A DNA stretch of 64,000 nt from contig JAYGXS010000002.1 in the NCBI GenBank assembly GCA_036362985.1, forward strand, positions 6,764,330-6,828,329. Direction: 5' to 3'. The notes below the pieces were generated by a model. The model had not been told where the DNA came from, ran no database searches, and worked only from the letters and a program-made list of their open reading frames with translations. Each line of letters begins with the position of its first letter. Position 1 is the stretch's first letter. Position numbers and translations under genes: made by a program. Positions 22,407 through 32,360 of the stretch are shown piece by piece. This DNA is from Ligula intestinalis (lineage: Eukaryota; Platyhelminthes; Cestoda; Diphyllobothriidea; Diphyllobothriidae).

Positions 22407-22549
22407 CTGTAACAGACGTAAATTGTCTCCTTAGTGATGCAGGCGTACAAATAGTCAAGACGGTTGTTCAATACTTAGGTGGGAATTCTAACGTAATAAC
22501 GCAAATGAAGAAAAGTAAAGTAGATGGTCAATGAAGGTAGCCGGCAAGG

Positions 22550-22712
22550 TATCCACGGAACGGCACAATCTCTAGGCATAATCGAATCTAGAGAAGTAGA
22601 AGGCGGTGCGATCATCGGAACCATAATCTTACTTGTCTGAGCTTTCGGAATCTTTCTAGAGTCCATCATCAGAGATAAAAGGCGTAAAGGAAAGACGAGC
22701 AACAGTTTTAAG
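22550..22712 (-). repeat. Penelope-like terminal repeat (pLTR), inverted copy
   Basis: The minus strand begins AACTGTTGCTCGTCTTTCC and runs through the hammerhead-like motif at 22637-22674. About 55 bp match the plus-strand sequence at 23081-23136 (aactgttgctcg, acgccttttatctctga, gatggac). The inverted copy sits directly before the PLE coding fragment, an arrangement known for PLEs, whose terminal repeats can be inverted. Confidence 0.6.
22637..22674 (-). ncRNA. Hammerhead ribozyme motif in a Penelope-like terminal repeat
   Basis: The minus strand reads CTGATGA, then T, then a hairpin GGACTCT-AGAA-AGATTCC, then GAAA and GCTC. CTGATGA and GAAA are the invariant hammerhead core boxes. The hairpin gives helix II with six of seven pairs and a C-T mismatch. 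G-C next to GAAA gives the minimal helix III, and CTC satisfies the NUH cleavage rule. TCT before the core and AGA after it can start helix I. Hammerheads with almost no helix III are known from PLEs. The one extra T after CTGATGA is unusual. Confidence 0.55.
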
Positions 22713-22727
22713 ACGCAAGGACCAAAC

Positions 22728-23018
22728 CGAAACTACACTGGACAGACAGAGCGTATGCTTTGTTCGCTCATACACGAACATAAGCAGGCGGTACAACGGG
22801 GTGAGGCATCCTCACAAGTGGCAGCCCCTACCTACGAGACCAGTCACGAGTTTAATTTCGCAGCTGCAAGAGTAATCGCGCACGCTGGCAACAAAACAGG
22901 CCGCGAATTGATTGAAGCCTGGGCTTCGGATAAGAACTCGGTCAATAGATTTATGGATCTGGCTCCGGCATACATCGCATTGCGCAGGCATCTCCGGAAT
23001 AATGGCACTATCGGTTGA
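22728..23018 (+). pseudogene. Penelope-like element GIY-YIG endonuclease fragment
   Basis: The frame reads NYTGQTERMLCSLIHEHKQA, then SHEFNFAAARVIAHAGNK, ELIEAWASDKNSVNRFMDL and a stop. YTGQT corresponds to the YIG half of GIY-YIG, and HEH, the SHEF segment and the E-A-W block are in the usual PLE order. The usual catalytic Arg after YxGxT may be shifted or lost (TERMLCSL). Only the 3' ~100 codons remain, bracketed by terminal repeats at 22550-22712 and 23081-23150. It lies in the intron upstream of the 22161-22406 exon. Confidence 0.78.
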
Positions 23019-23080
23019 CTGTTATCGCTTCCATCCCCTTCCCCCTCGCCCCATAACGGCTGATTTGTCCCTGAGTCCTA

Positions 23081-23150
23081 TAACTGTTGCTCGTTTTTTA
23101 TGTACGCCTTTTATCTCTGACGATGGACGATTCTAGATGGCAGCTATCGT
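23081..23150 (+). repeat. Penelope-like terminal repeat, direct copy
   Basis: It begins aactgttgctcgttttttat and contains tctctgacgatggac, the counterpart of the hammerhead start in the inverted copy with CTGACGA for CTGATGA. The similarity stops after about 55 bp. Confidence 0.5.
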
Positions 23151-24121
23151 TGTTTAGTCATACTACACCGGGCGAAGGTATTTTTAAATACGCGCCGACG
23201 CGTTAGTTCGATTTGATATCCCGAAGACGGTTAGCCAAAATTGTATGCATTTAGTTATCCTTCACAAGAGTATATTAGATCCTTGAATGCTATATAACAG
23301 CACTTCAAAGTCCTGGGGGCCCATAACCAACGAATCTCTTTACAAACATAGTTTGAAATTAATGTTCACATTCTCATGCATAAAAACGTGAAAGATCATA
23401 GAAATGATCTAATATAAGTTTATTTTACATGCATTAAGGTTGGATTATTTTAAAACATCATTAGTGCGAATACATACACCAAGCGATAGTCCATTCACTT
23501 TAATTGAGATGAACATCATATCGGCCTGCTGATGTTGAGGTTGGTATCTGCTAGACCTATGCTGAATTGGTCTCACAACCAACCCTTGTTTCTTTACAAG
23601 ATAGCTAACTCGCTTGGAGATAAGAAACGGCGAAGCTAGAGTTGGGTTCGTGCACCATAACATAAAAACGCTCAAGAAGCGTCAGCCAAAAAAACTTTCA
23701 ATTAGAAATGCATTTGAACAGCAAAATTCGAGCCTTTAACCTCTTCGCCCAAACAGATGCTTTTCTTCACGAAAAGAACACTGAATGCTTTTTTGAAAAA
23801 GAATTGCTCCGAACGGTAGATTTCCGGAAAAGACGTTTTTTTCTAGCTGTGGGCGTATCCGAAAGATCGCATCGACGCTTTCGCACGGCACCTCTAATGA
23901 GGCAAGCTGAAAAATGCTGCGCTTTTTTAGAGGAATCTCGGGTCAAAACTTTGTAATTACTAGCCCACAGCTGGTACTAGTAGGTAGAAAGAATTGTACC
24001 AGCTTGAGCGGAGCATGTGCACAGAATTGCTGAGTGATAACAGTTGATAGCAAGACGCTACCTTTTTTACGTCCAGAAAGCGTTTGAATAAAGAGTAAGG
24101 CCAGTTAGAAAAGGGTCCGGG
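23151..24121. other. Intron sequence
   Basis: No known repeat or exon. The frame at 23708-23956 is AT-rich and unrecognisable. Confidence 0.35.
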
Positions 24122-24239
24122 GGACCAGAAGGATTTCCGAGCAATGCTTCATCTATCATGGCAAACTTATTTTTGGTTTCATTTCCCTTTCTGTAAAAAT
24201 GAGTTGATCCGCTCCAGAGAACAGCCACCCATGCTCATC
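24122..24239 (+). repeat. 118-bp direct repeat, copy 1
   Basis: Starts ggaccagaaggatttccgag and ends acagccacccatgctcatc. It matches 24610-24727 with only a handful of substitutions, 488 bp away. No coding content. Confidence 0.8.
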
Positions 24240-24609
24240 TTCATGCGTACACGGAAGTTTAACAGGAAGTTTGTAAGCGTAAAGTACTTCAGCCCTGATT
24301 GCAAAATTTCATTCCTTAAAAGCTTATTTAAGGAGAACGTAACATGGAAAAGTCATTAATTTTTTTCAAAGACAAAGATGATTTAAACCTTCTCAAGTTG
24401 AAGCGTTCGATTTTTACGGTGTTATACATTTCCAGGCAATGCCTTAACTTTAATTTATTCACCGTGAATTCTGAAAGTACGGATAGGTTTGAATAAAGTA
24501 TGAGTAATCGAGGATCCCTAAATGCATACAGGCGTACGCACACAATTCTTTAAAAGTTGAAATTATAATCGATAACGCAATTATAATTTCAGTTTGCTAC
24601 CTTGTCTGC

Positions 24610-24727
24610 GGACCAGAAGGATTTCCGGGCAATGCTTCAGCTATCATGACAAACGTATTTTTGGTTTCATTTACCTTTCTGTAAAAATGAGTTGATCAAC
24701 TCCAGAGAACAGCCACCCATGCTCATT
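24610..24727 (+). repeat. 118-bp direct repeat, copy 2
   Basis: Starts ggaccagaaggatttccggg. Its end is joined directly to the 3' end of the non-LTR element (24730-24766). Confidence 0.8.
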
Positions 24728-24729
24728 TG

Positions 24730-24766
24730 AATTCCGGCGGGGATTCCTGATCCAACTATGGGCTAC
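24730..24766 (+). mobile_element. 3' end of the 10075-type non-LTR element, severely 5'-truncated
   Basis: The sequence attccggcggggattcctga then tccaactatgggctac matches the last ~40 bp of the element at 10075-13422 and of the short derivative at 5542. It is followed by a (CA)n run at 24768-24784 in place of the CTAA-type tail. Confidence 0.6.
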
Positions 24767-24784
24767 GACACACACACACACACA

Positions 24785-27700
24785 CCAAATTGTGCTTAAT
24801 AAGCGGCGGGCGCACTAACCGGAGAGTCCTCGTTCTTGATTAGCAAACGCAGGATAGGCACTAGACATTACATACGCACTGTATTATGTGAAGAGCTTGG
24901 TTATGTACAAGAAAAGAATGCTGTTTGTCTGTATTTTACGTAATAACAAAAACAAAAAGAATTATTTGCGACACGTAACCAGTTGAGCACGCAGAGAGAT
25001 GAGAATCTCACTCTATCCTAGGGACAAACTGGGCTTTGTAGCCAGCGACTGGGCTTATTAGCCAACGGATTTTGTTATGTCGAATTCCGTCCCAAGCTGA
25101 CTTGGGCTTAATACGCGGCTAGGCTTATTAGCCATGGGCTTAATAACCGGCGATTATTGTATTTGGACAAGGGGAGCATTTTTTAGGTGTTTGTCATGGG
25201 AATAGGAACGTCCCGTAACACGGAAGTCCTTGGTTTAAAGTCCATGAAGATTGGGACAAGCTTTAACTTTAGCGTCCTGATTATTTTTGAAGTCAGAAAA
25301 CGGTAATGTTTACTTCCATTGATACTGCCTCCTTAAATACAAATAAAAATGAGCAGATTGCGTATGCTAATGGGTTCGAAAAGTTGTCAAGACATTGGGC
25401 ATTTTGCTGGGTTCAAGTTAACTGCGGTCTCTGGTGTCATAAAACACTCACATTCTAAGCCGTATACAGTTTCACCCCGAATTCAGTTGACTTGCTACTA
25501 ATACACACAGCTGGTTGTGCGAATAGATTTTCAGTGCCAGTATAAGTTTACTGAGGGAAAAATAGGTGAAGGTCTTTGAGCTCCCTGTTCGCACGTGATT
25601 GTCAGTTTTCCAAAGCTAACGAAAAGCATGAATATGCGACGCTATTTGGTGAGAGCAGGCACGCATGCTGTGAAAACACCCCCAACCCGCCCCACCCCCA
25701 AAGTTTTACAAAGTTCAAGCTCTAAATGAAAAAAAAACAGAATAATTGCGAAACGGTTTGCCTCGCAGACAGAAAAAAGGGACGGTTCTATTTGAAGTTA
25801 GGAGACAGTGCCCCTCCCTACACGTTTTTAAGTTCACGTTATGAAAGAAAAATAGTAAACTATGCATTGAAACAACGAAGATTTTCGACTAGGGCAGTAG
25901 AGGTGATATAATTACATTGCATATGCATATTACGAAAGGTAAAGTCGAGTTACACGAACTACAAAAATGCTTTTATTCATTTTCGTCAATCACTTCACAC
26001 TGTAACAGCTTATCCGGAAATGATGAAGTAGGCAAGAGGTAAAGTTGGTAGTTGGCGAATGGATACAGATATTCATAATTTTACGTAAGGCTACCGGTAA
26101 AGCGAAGCGCTACTTGAAAATACAGTAGAGACAACTAATACAAATTATCTAATTGAATTCTTTCTAATCACTATGGGTGTCCTCATACTCCTAACGCGAA
26201 AAACAGCTAAAGGCGCTCCTTTTTTCTGACTTCTGGACGTCAGAAAGACTTTAACATTTCCTCCAAACTCACTTAGGAAAAAAAGAACAGTTGCGCCCTT
26301 TATTTGCATTTTAAAGGTAACACCTGGTTTTTCTTTAGATACCCTATTAAGGTATTCTAATTAGCGGTAGAAGCAACAGCTATAGAAAACAAAAACAGTT
26401 TTACTCGACATATATACTGCATTTAAATATTCGACGACCAACTAAACCCGGATTCAAACGCTGGGTATGTGAGTGTCTATGCTTTTAGTGAGGGCGAGGA
26501 CGCCAGAACAGGCACTCCAGTTGGCCCTGTAGTGACCTCTTAGCGCCTTCCACCTCCCACGCCACGAATGAGGTCATGTGATTGAAAGTCTCGACCAGCC
26601 TCTGGAAAAGCCGATCAGAAGTGCCGCAAACTGCACCACCGCTCGGGGTAACAAATTTGCACACGCCAACGCCTACACCCCCCAGTGCTACCTGGTCAAT
26701 CACCTCCATGAGACGGACTGACATAGGACCTCATCTGACGGCTGCAGAGCACACACATTTCGGATGCCGCCCTTCTATGGTGCGGGCGGTTGCTCATACG
26801 GCAAGCAACTTCCTTCTACCTATTCTCCAATTTCCCTTAACAGCAGATAATATTCCTTTCACCTGGCGCCCCACTTCCTCTCATTTCACAAGGAACCAAA
26901 GCCTGAAAAATCACAGCAGAATAGGGTCTTCCCCATCAACTGCGAAAACCCTACCCTGTGTGCGTAACACACACCCAGTTCTCCGCTTCATTGGCTAAAC
27001 AGCTATAAAATAAAGTCTGCTTGAAACTAGCAACGGCTACACAATAGCCAAGTCGCAGCAATGCATAAAATACTGGTAAGAGGTACAATTGCACCGCATC
27101 GCTTTGAAGTCTTAAGGCAAAATTAATCCGTGGCTCACATGGAGAACTAGCAAGTGTGGCGGAGCGGATGGTTCCATTGTTTAAGGGGTGAAAGGTTGGT
27201 CGTTCGCGGAGAGTACTCCGGGATGGAGCTGAAAATCAAAAAAGAGAAGTCGGAATGACAAAAGACTGAAGCGAACGTACTCAGTGCTGCCGAAAGCACT
27301 TTTTGATTACCGCTATAGCTTACGCTATTAAGGAAGATAAATGTACAGACTGGGAACTCTGAAGCCCTGGGACATTAAACATTACACTAGGAGGCTGTTG
27401 GGGGGGGGGGGGGTGAGAAAATGTAGGCCATTCCGGGGGCGAGGCATGAGTCGCTGTCGACAGGGTTGATGACGATAAGCAGGCGAACATGAAATATGTT
27501 AGAGCAAGCAAAATAAAGGCCATAATAATGTGCTTGGAAAGAGTTTGGGCGGACTCGATCACTTTACATTTTTCTATCCATAAACAGAGCAAAAGTAACG
27601 ACTGTTTCATCAGCAGTTTAGTCGAGAGAGGCGAGGATATGTAGAAAGTCATATGATTTGAACATTTTCAAGCTATCTAAGTCAATAAATTTTATAATAT

Positions 27701-29466
27701 CAACTAACGGGGATATAAAATTGGACTGTACTCTCGATACATTGTTTGAGTTACTTTTTGTCATTGAGACGATTAGGATGAAAGCAAGTTTGGTTTTACG
27801 AACCTTCCAAGTAAAAGATTGCCATGAGACCATAAGAATTTTGTATTATTACCAGCACCGCCATTCCTGGTCACTTGTGGCCTAAGTTTAGTTGCAAAAG
27901 TCACGGTGCCGTTTTAGTATTGTAACAATTTAAAACTATCTCCTTTTATTACAATTGATTAATCGAGCACTTCCAAGAAGACATCTCGAGAGACCATTTT
28001 GTTAAAACAAATAGGTAAACGTTGAAAAGACAACTTCTGCTAACTTGACAAACCGATTTCAGTCCACAGCAATGATGTCATACTGTTTTGGTCTCCTACA
28101 AAAAGTGAGAATTGGATTACGTCAAATGGACATTCCATTGGTATCACCATGACGGCTTCTGTTATTATTTTCCTGCAGTCGCCTAGAACTGCTCAGTCTG
28201 GGAAGAGGCAAGAGCACTTCACATGTGACAATCAGAAGATTCCCGTTCAAAGCTGTTTTAAAAAAGTTCAACAGGGCAGACGGCATCCAGCCCGAATTCC
28301 TGTATCCTCATTGTGTGGCTTGGTAAAAATTACCCTCGAAAAAACTGAGGACATCTGGCATCCTAATATAAATTGTACCTTTAAGTATGTCCTAGTACGG
28401 CTGCCTAATAACATTTTTTGGCTCCCATAAAAGGATCTAAAGTTCTTACCCAGAAAATTTTGTGCCTAGTAAAGTTGCATTCTGACCCTGGTATTATGCA
28501 TGGCTTTGTACGCAGCAGTAAACAATATCCTCAGTAATGACTACTTGAGGGAACACGACCATCCCAGACAGCTGGGTCAATGAAGATAATAAGCTCTCTT
28601 CAAAAAAGCTCCCCTTGCTAAACTGCCACGAAGTTACATAAAAGTGAAAAAATTACCGCAGTTCTTTTAAACAACGAGGGTGGAGGGCCTGCAAGTTATA
28701 TTGAGAACATTGCGCACTGCAATGTACACAATACAAAAGATAAATAAAATATTTTCACAAAGTTCGAAGGAGCAGAAAGTGTCGTCTCCAGAAACTACGT
28801 TTCGGTTAAATGGTCTTTGGCCAGTCAAACTGTGTTCTGTCGTTTGAAGTTGCGGCCTGCAAACAGGGTGCAAGCGTTCGGGAAAAATATCCCAAAGGAA
28901 TAATGTAGCAGCTCTAGGCGAAGGGTCACGGTAGGAACGTAGAAAGCTTCTGACATTTAGGAGAGTTAGCGCAGACGACAATGAAAAATCCCCGTCGCAG
29001 CCCTTTATAGCATTGCGCTGGTGAACTCCAAAGGGAAAGAGAAATCTAGCTGACAAAAGACACCAGAGCCGTTGGACAGGGATCAACCGAAAAAAAAGTC
29101 CGGGCGTGATATAGCGACATTTAGAACAAATAGTGAAATTGAGATTATTCCACCCTCAAGAATTGAATTTGTTTAGGGCCTTTCAAGGCTAATGAAATCT
29201 ATCAGACGATAATTATTTATAGGTGAAAGCTTAATGAACCAAAAATTATACTGAGAACAAAGGACCAAACCACCTTACCCACTTAAATGCCGTCCTTGAG
29301 AGGGAATGAATCGTTTATGACAGCCAGGCTGCCATAAATTTGGCTTATTTGTTCCAAAATTAAGCGAACCGTTATGTTCAATCTCAAAGTCGAGAACTGG
29401 TGAGCAAGGCATGAATTGAGAAGACCGATTGTATTAGTACTTGCTACGGCTGCAATCGTGAATAAT
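24785..29466. other. Intron sequence, no gene recognised
   Basis: Contains a degenerate motif cluster at 25030-25155 (gggcttattagcca and relatives) and a G14 run at 27400-27413. A GC-rich patch at 26480-26780 has a 79-codon minus frame and a 138-codon plus frame that I cannot identify. The rest is AT-rich. Confidence 0.35.
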
Positions 29467-29820
29467 CTAGCCGGCCTCAATTAGGTCCCGCATGGTGCTT
29501 CTCCACGCGCGATGATCCGTGGCTGCAGATCTCAACAGTTCAATCCATCCTCTTCGCCAGCGCCTGAGACTGAATACCAAAGGTCCAAGAACCACTTCCA
29601 TGTCCTGACGGACTGATTCAAACCAGGTTTTGAGTTTAGCCCCTCTTCGACGTTTCCAATTGCGCAACGGTTTCAAGTCGAGGGCAGTAGCACTGAGCTC
29701 TTGAGGTTGGCGACGAAGAACGTGTCCAAACCAACTCAGCCGTCTTTTCTCAATAGCCTGGGATATCTTTGTGATTTTGCGACAACGAGTGCGGACTGGC
29801 TCATTGTAACAGATGATGCC
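29467..29820 (-). pseudogene. RTE-like non-LTR retrotransposon, C-terminal fragment
   Basis: About 117 minus-strand codons end in TAG: RCRKITKISQAIEKRRLSWF, GHVLRRQPQELSATALDL, KTWFESVRQDMEVVLGPL, RRWRRGWIELLRSAATDHRA and so on. The RRLxWFGHVxRR motif marks the end of RTE/CR1-type reverse transcriptase ORFs. Here it is open without a break, but everything 5' of it is gone. The 3' end continues with gattgcagccgtagcaagta before AT-rich DNA. This is a 5'-truncated insertion in the intron, on the same strand as the host gene. Confidence 0.72.
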
Positions 29821-31779
29821 TGCGAGCCAACATGTTATTTATAGAAATTTATCCCGGTCAACACATAATATATCTGTGGTAGTCTTTTGCCATACTTTTA
29901 TTTAATTAAAACTTTTTGTAACTGGTGTTTGTACACAACCTTCTACACTTATTCAATTTGTTACGTATTTCTGTAACTTGCACTTATCGCTGTTTATTTA
30001 CGTTGATTTACAAGTGTTTTACGCTATACTTCAACTCGTCGGTATTATGTATCAATAGCGGATACCTTGCTGCTTTTGTTGTTCTTCACTAGACAATGTA
30101 CGGAGTCAGTTTTGTCCTATTCAGAATATTGGGCTCGGCTTATCTTGACGTGTTCATCGATTGCCTTTCTACTAGCCAAAGATCTGTAAATAGTCTACAT
30201 ACACCCTAGTGATATTCAGATGGGAAATCTGCGTCGATGCACTTTAAGGAAGCACAAGAGTACTAAGATAAGGTTGCAAAGCGGATTAGTTAAGGCCTTA
30301 ATCCCAAATACAAAGCAGCAGGCTGTTTTGCATATAAGACCCTGTCAGATCTACAGGGAAAACTATGCAGTGCGCTGTACCGACTTTTTTCTGAAGTGGG
30401 CGCAAGGCCAACAATAGTTGTAAGACATTTCGCGCAAAACTCATTTATAATAATGGGTCTCCTGTAGAGGAAGACTGTCTTGAAAAGGTCATATTTGAAC
30501 AGATCTTGCATTTCATTTATGTCAGAGAGTAGATCCTACTGATCTCTTGCCTAAGAATGGCTATCAAAAGTACAAAAAAGTTTTTCACATTCTTTCTTAC
30601 ATTGCACGATTATCACGATGTTTTTGTATTTAAAGGTGGAGTTCCGATGAATTTATACAGCTAAAATGCACAGCAATACTTTTTGAAACATTGTAAGCTA
30701 CTTAGAACCCGGACTTCTCGAAGTTTCCAGCACCAAACTACTTCTTTGGAGTAAAACATGAAGAGATGTTTGGCTACAAAAAGAGTATGACAGATTGTTT
30801 TTAAGTCTGCACTTCCTTATGCAAGCAGCAAAATAAATAAAAACTTCCCCTATTTACATAGACATTACATCCCACGTGACATTAATAGAATGGTTAGAAT
30901 AATGACTGTCAAAAGACTACTGTGGTACCTTACAGGATGGAAGTCATGGATTAATTTTTCTTACCTAAAAAAATCTGTTATATTAAGGCATGTGCAAGGT
31001 GTACGCGTAAAGTGTTACGCATACTACAAATTAAAAAAAGTGGGCTAAACATAACCCACAATAAGCCTTTCAGGCATAGGGCAACTCAAACTAAATTAAC
31101 TCAGGCTAAATGTGTAATTCACAAAAGGGAATTTCAAGAGAAGGTCAATGCAGACGTTCGAAGGCAGTCTTACAAATATGAGGTCCGAACTTAAGAAGTT
31201 ATGTCCTAGTATTCCAAATCTGTTGGAGTTAAGTCTCATAAGAGAAATGCGCGAAATTTACTACCGTTTGGCTTTGATTAGGGCACTGAGAACAATTCTT
31301 TGTTATGTATTGAGTAAATCTACAAATTGAAATACGCCGCAAACCAATATCTTTAAGTGCCTGAGAGTGAAGACTACGTATGCAGGGATCGAAAAAAGCA
31401 AACAAATGATTGCAGAAGTTATTACTAGTGTCTATCGGAAGAAAGTATTTGCCCAATATCACTCATATTATGTGGAGACAATGCATTACAAAGCAAACGT
31501 GTGACAAGGCCAAACCTTGTTCAGACAAAGTTCTATCCAGTGGACGTACACGCAAATCGGTGATTGGAGAACCGCGTGCTGTATGGAGGTTCGCGACTCG
31601 CATTCGGCGACCTTGAGGCAGAGACGGGGTCTAGACCAAAAGTGTCTTCATGTTGCCGCTTCTCCTGGAGGTACTGTACAACCGCCTGTGGAATATTTAA
31701 AGAAGACGGAGTAAATATACTGAGGTGCCATTTGCTCGAGGATGACAGAGACATTGTAATATTAAACTCGTGATCACTA
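29821..31779. other. Intron sequence, no gene recognised
   Basis: AT-rich throughout. Short frames at 31410-31770 show no known motif. Confidence 0.35.
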
Positions 31780-31787
31780 AGAATAAA

Positions 31788-32352
31788 GGCAAAAATAGCT
31801 TGTGCAGCCCCACTCATATACCCCTAGTGCCAGCATTTGTCCTGCAAAAACGGTGGTTTTAGAGTTTTGTGGGGTGGGGAAATAGGAAAGGCAGAGAAGG
31901 AAATTTTTAAAAGTAAGTGTTACGGGAAAAAATGTAGTCGAAGTTGCTTCCCGTGGCCGCTGGGAGCAGGTTGCTCCGCTTGTTAATTGAAGGTGTGCGC
32001 GGGGCTTTGCGCCGCGGAATATACTAATGAAACTCCAGAACGGTAAGTTGGACCACAGGTAAGTTGAAGTGGATGACCTCCTAATCACCATTTCAATTTT
32101 TCGGGAAATTCAAGAGGCCTACAATTTGCTAATCGGGTTTTTCCACAATAAGTTAAATGATAATACAGATAAGGAAAATCAGCAGATATAAATCAACAAC
32201 ACTTCTAAATACAGTAACATAAAAATGCACGTAGCATTTATAAAAGTATATTCCACTGCGTGTCCTAATTTTCCGCGCATATCCCCCGTTTTCGTATGAA
32301 AACATGCAAGTTGTAGGGATTAACGAGTGGGACTACATAAGCTACTGCTGCC
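31788..32352 (+). mobile_element. MITE copy 1 (565 bp)
   Basis: It begins GGCAAAAATAGCTTGTGCAG and ends ...GGGACTACATAAGCTACTG, CTGCC, with long inverted terminal repeats of about 100 bp (for example ctagtgccagca against its counterpart, and ggacacgcagtggaatatac in inverted form at the right). Flanks AGAATAAA (31780-31787) and AGAATAAC (32353-32360) form an 8-bp target duplication with one mismatch. It has no transposase. An 8-bp duplication with GG-starting termini fits hAT or Merlin-type machinery. Confidence 0.8.
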
Positions 32353-32360
32353 AGAATAAC

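Noticed and set aside
31777..32091. Conserved 80-100 codon frame in the MITE copies (also 44940-45200 and 53576-53773)
   Set aside because: The three copies share the frame because they are similar DNA. There is no start context, no domain, and copy 3 is shorter and broken. I treat it as chance.
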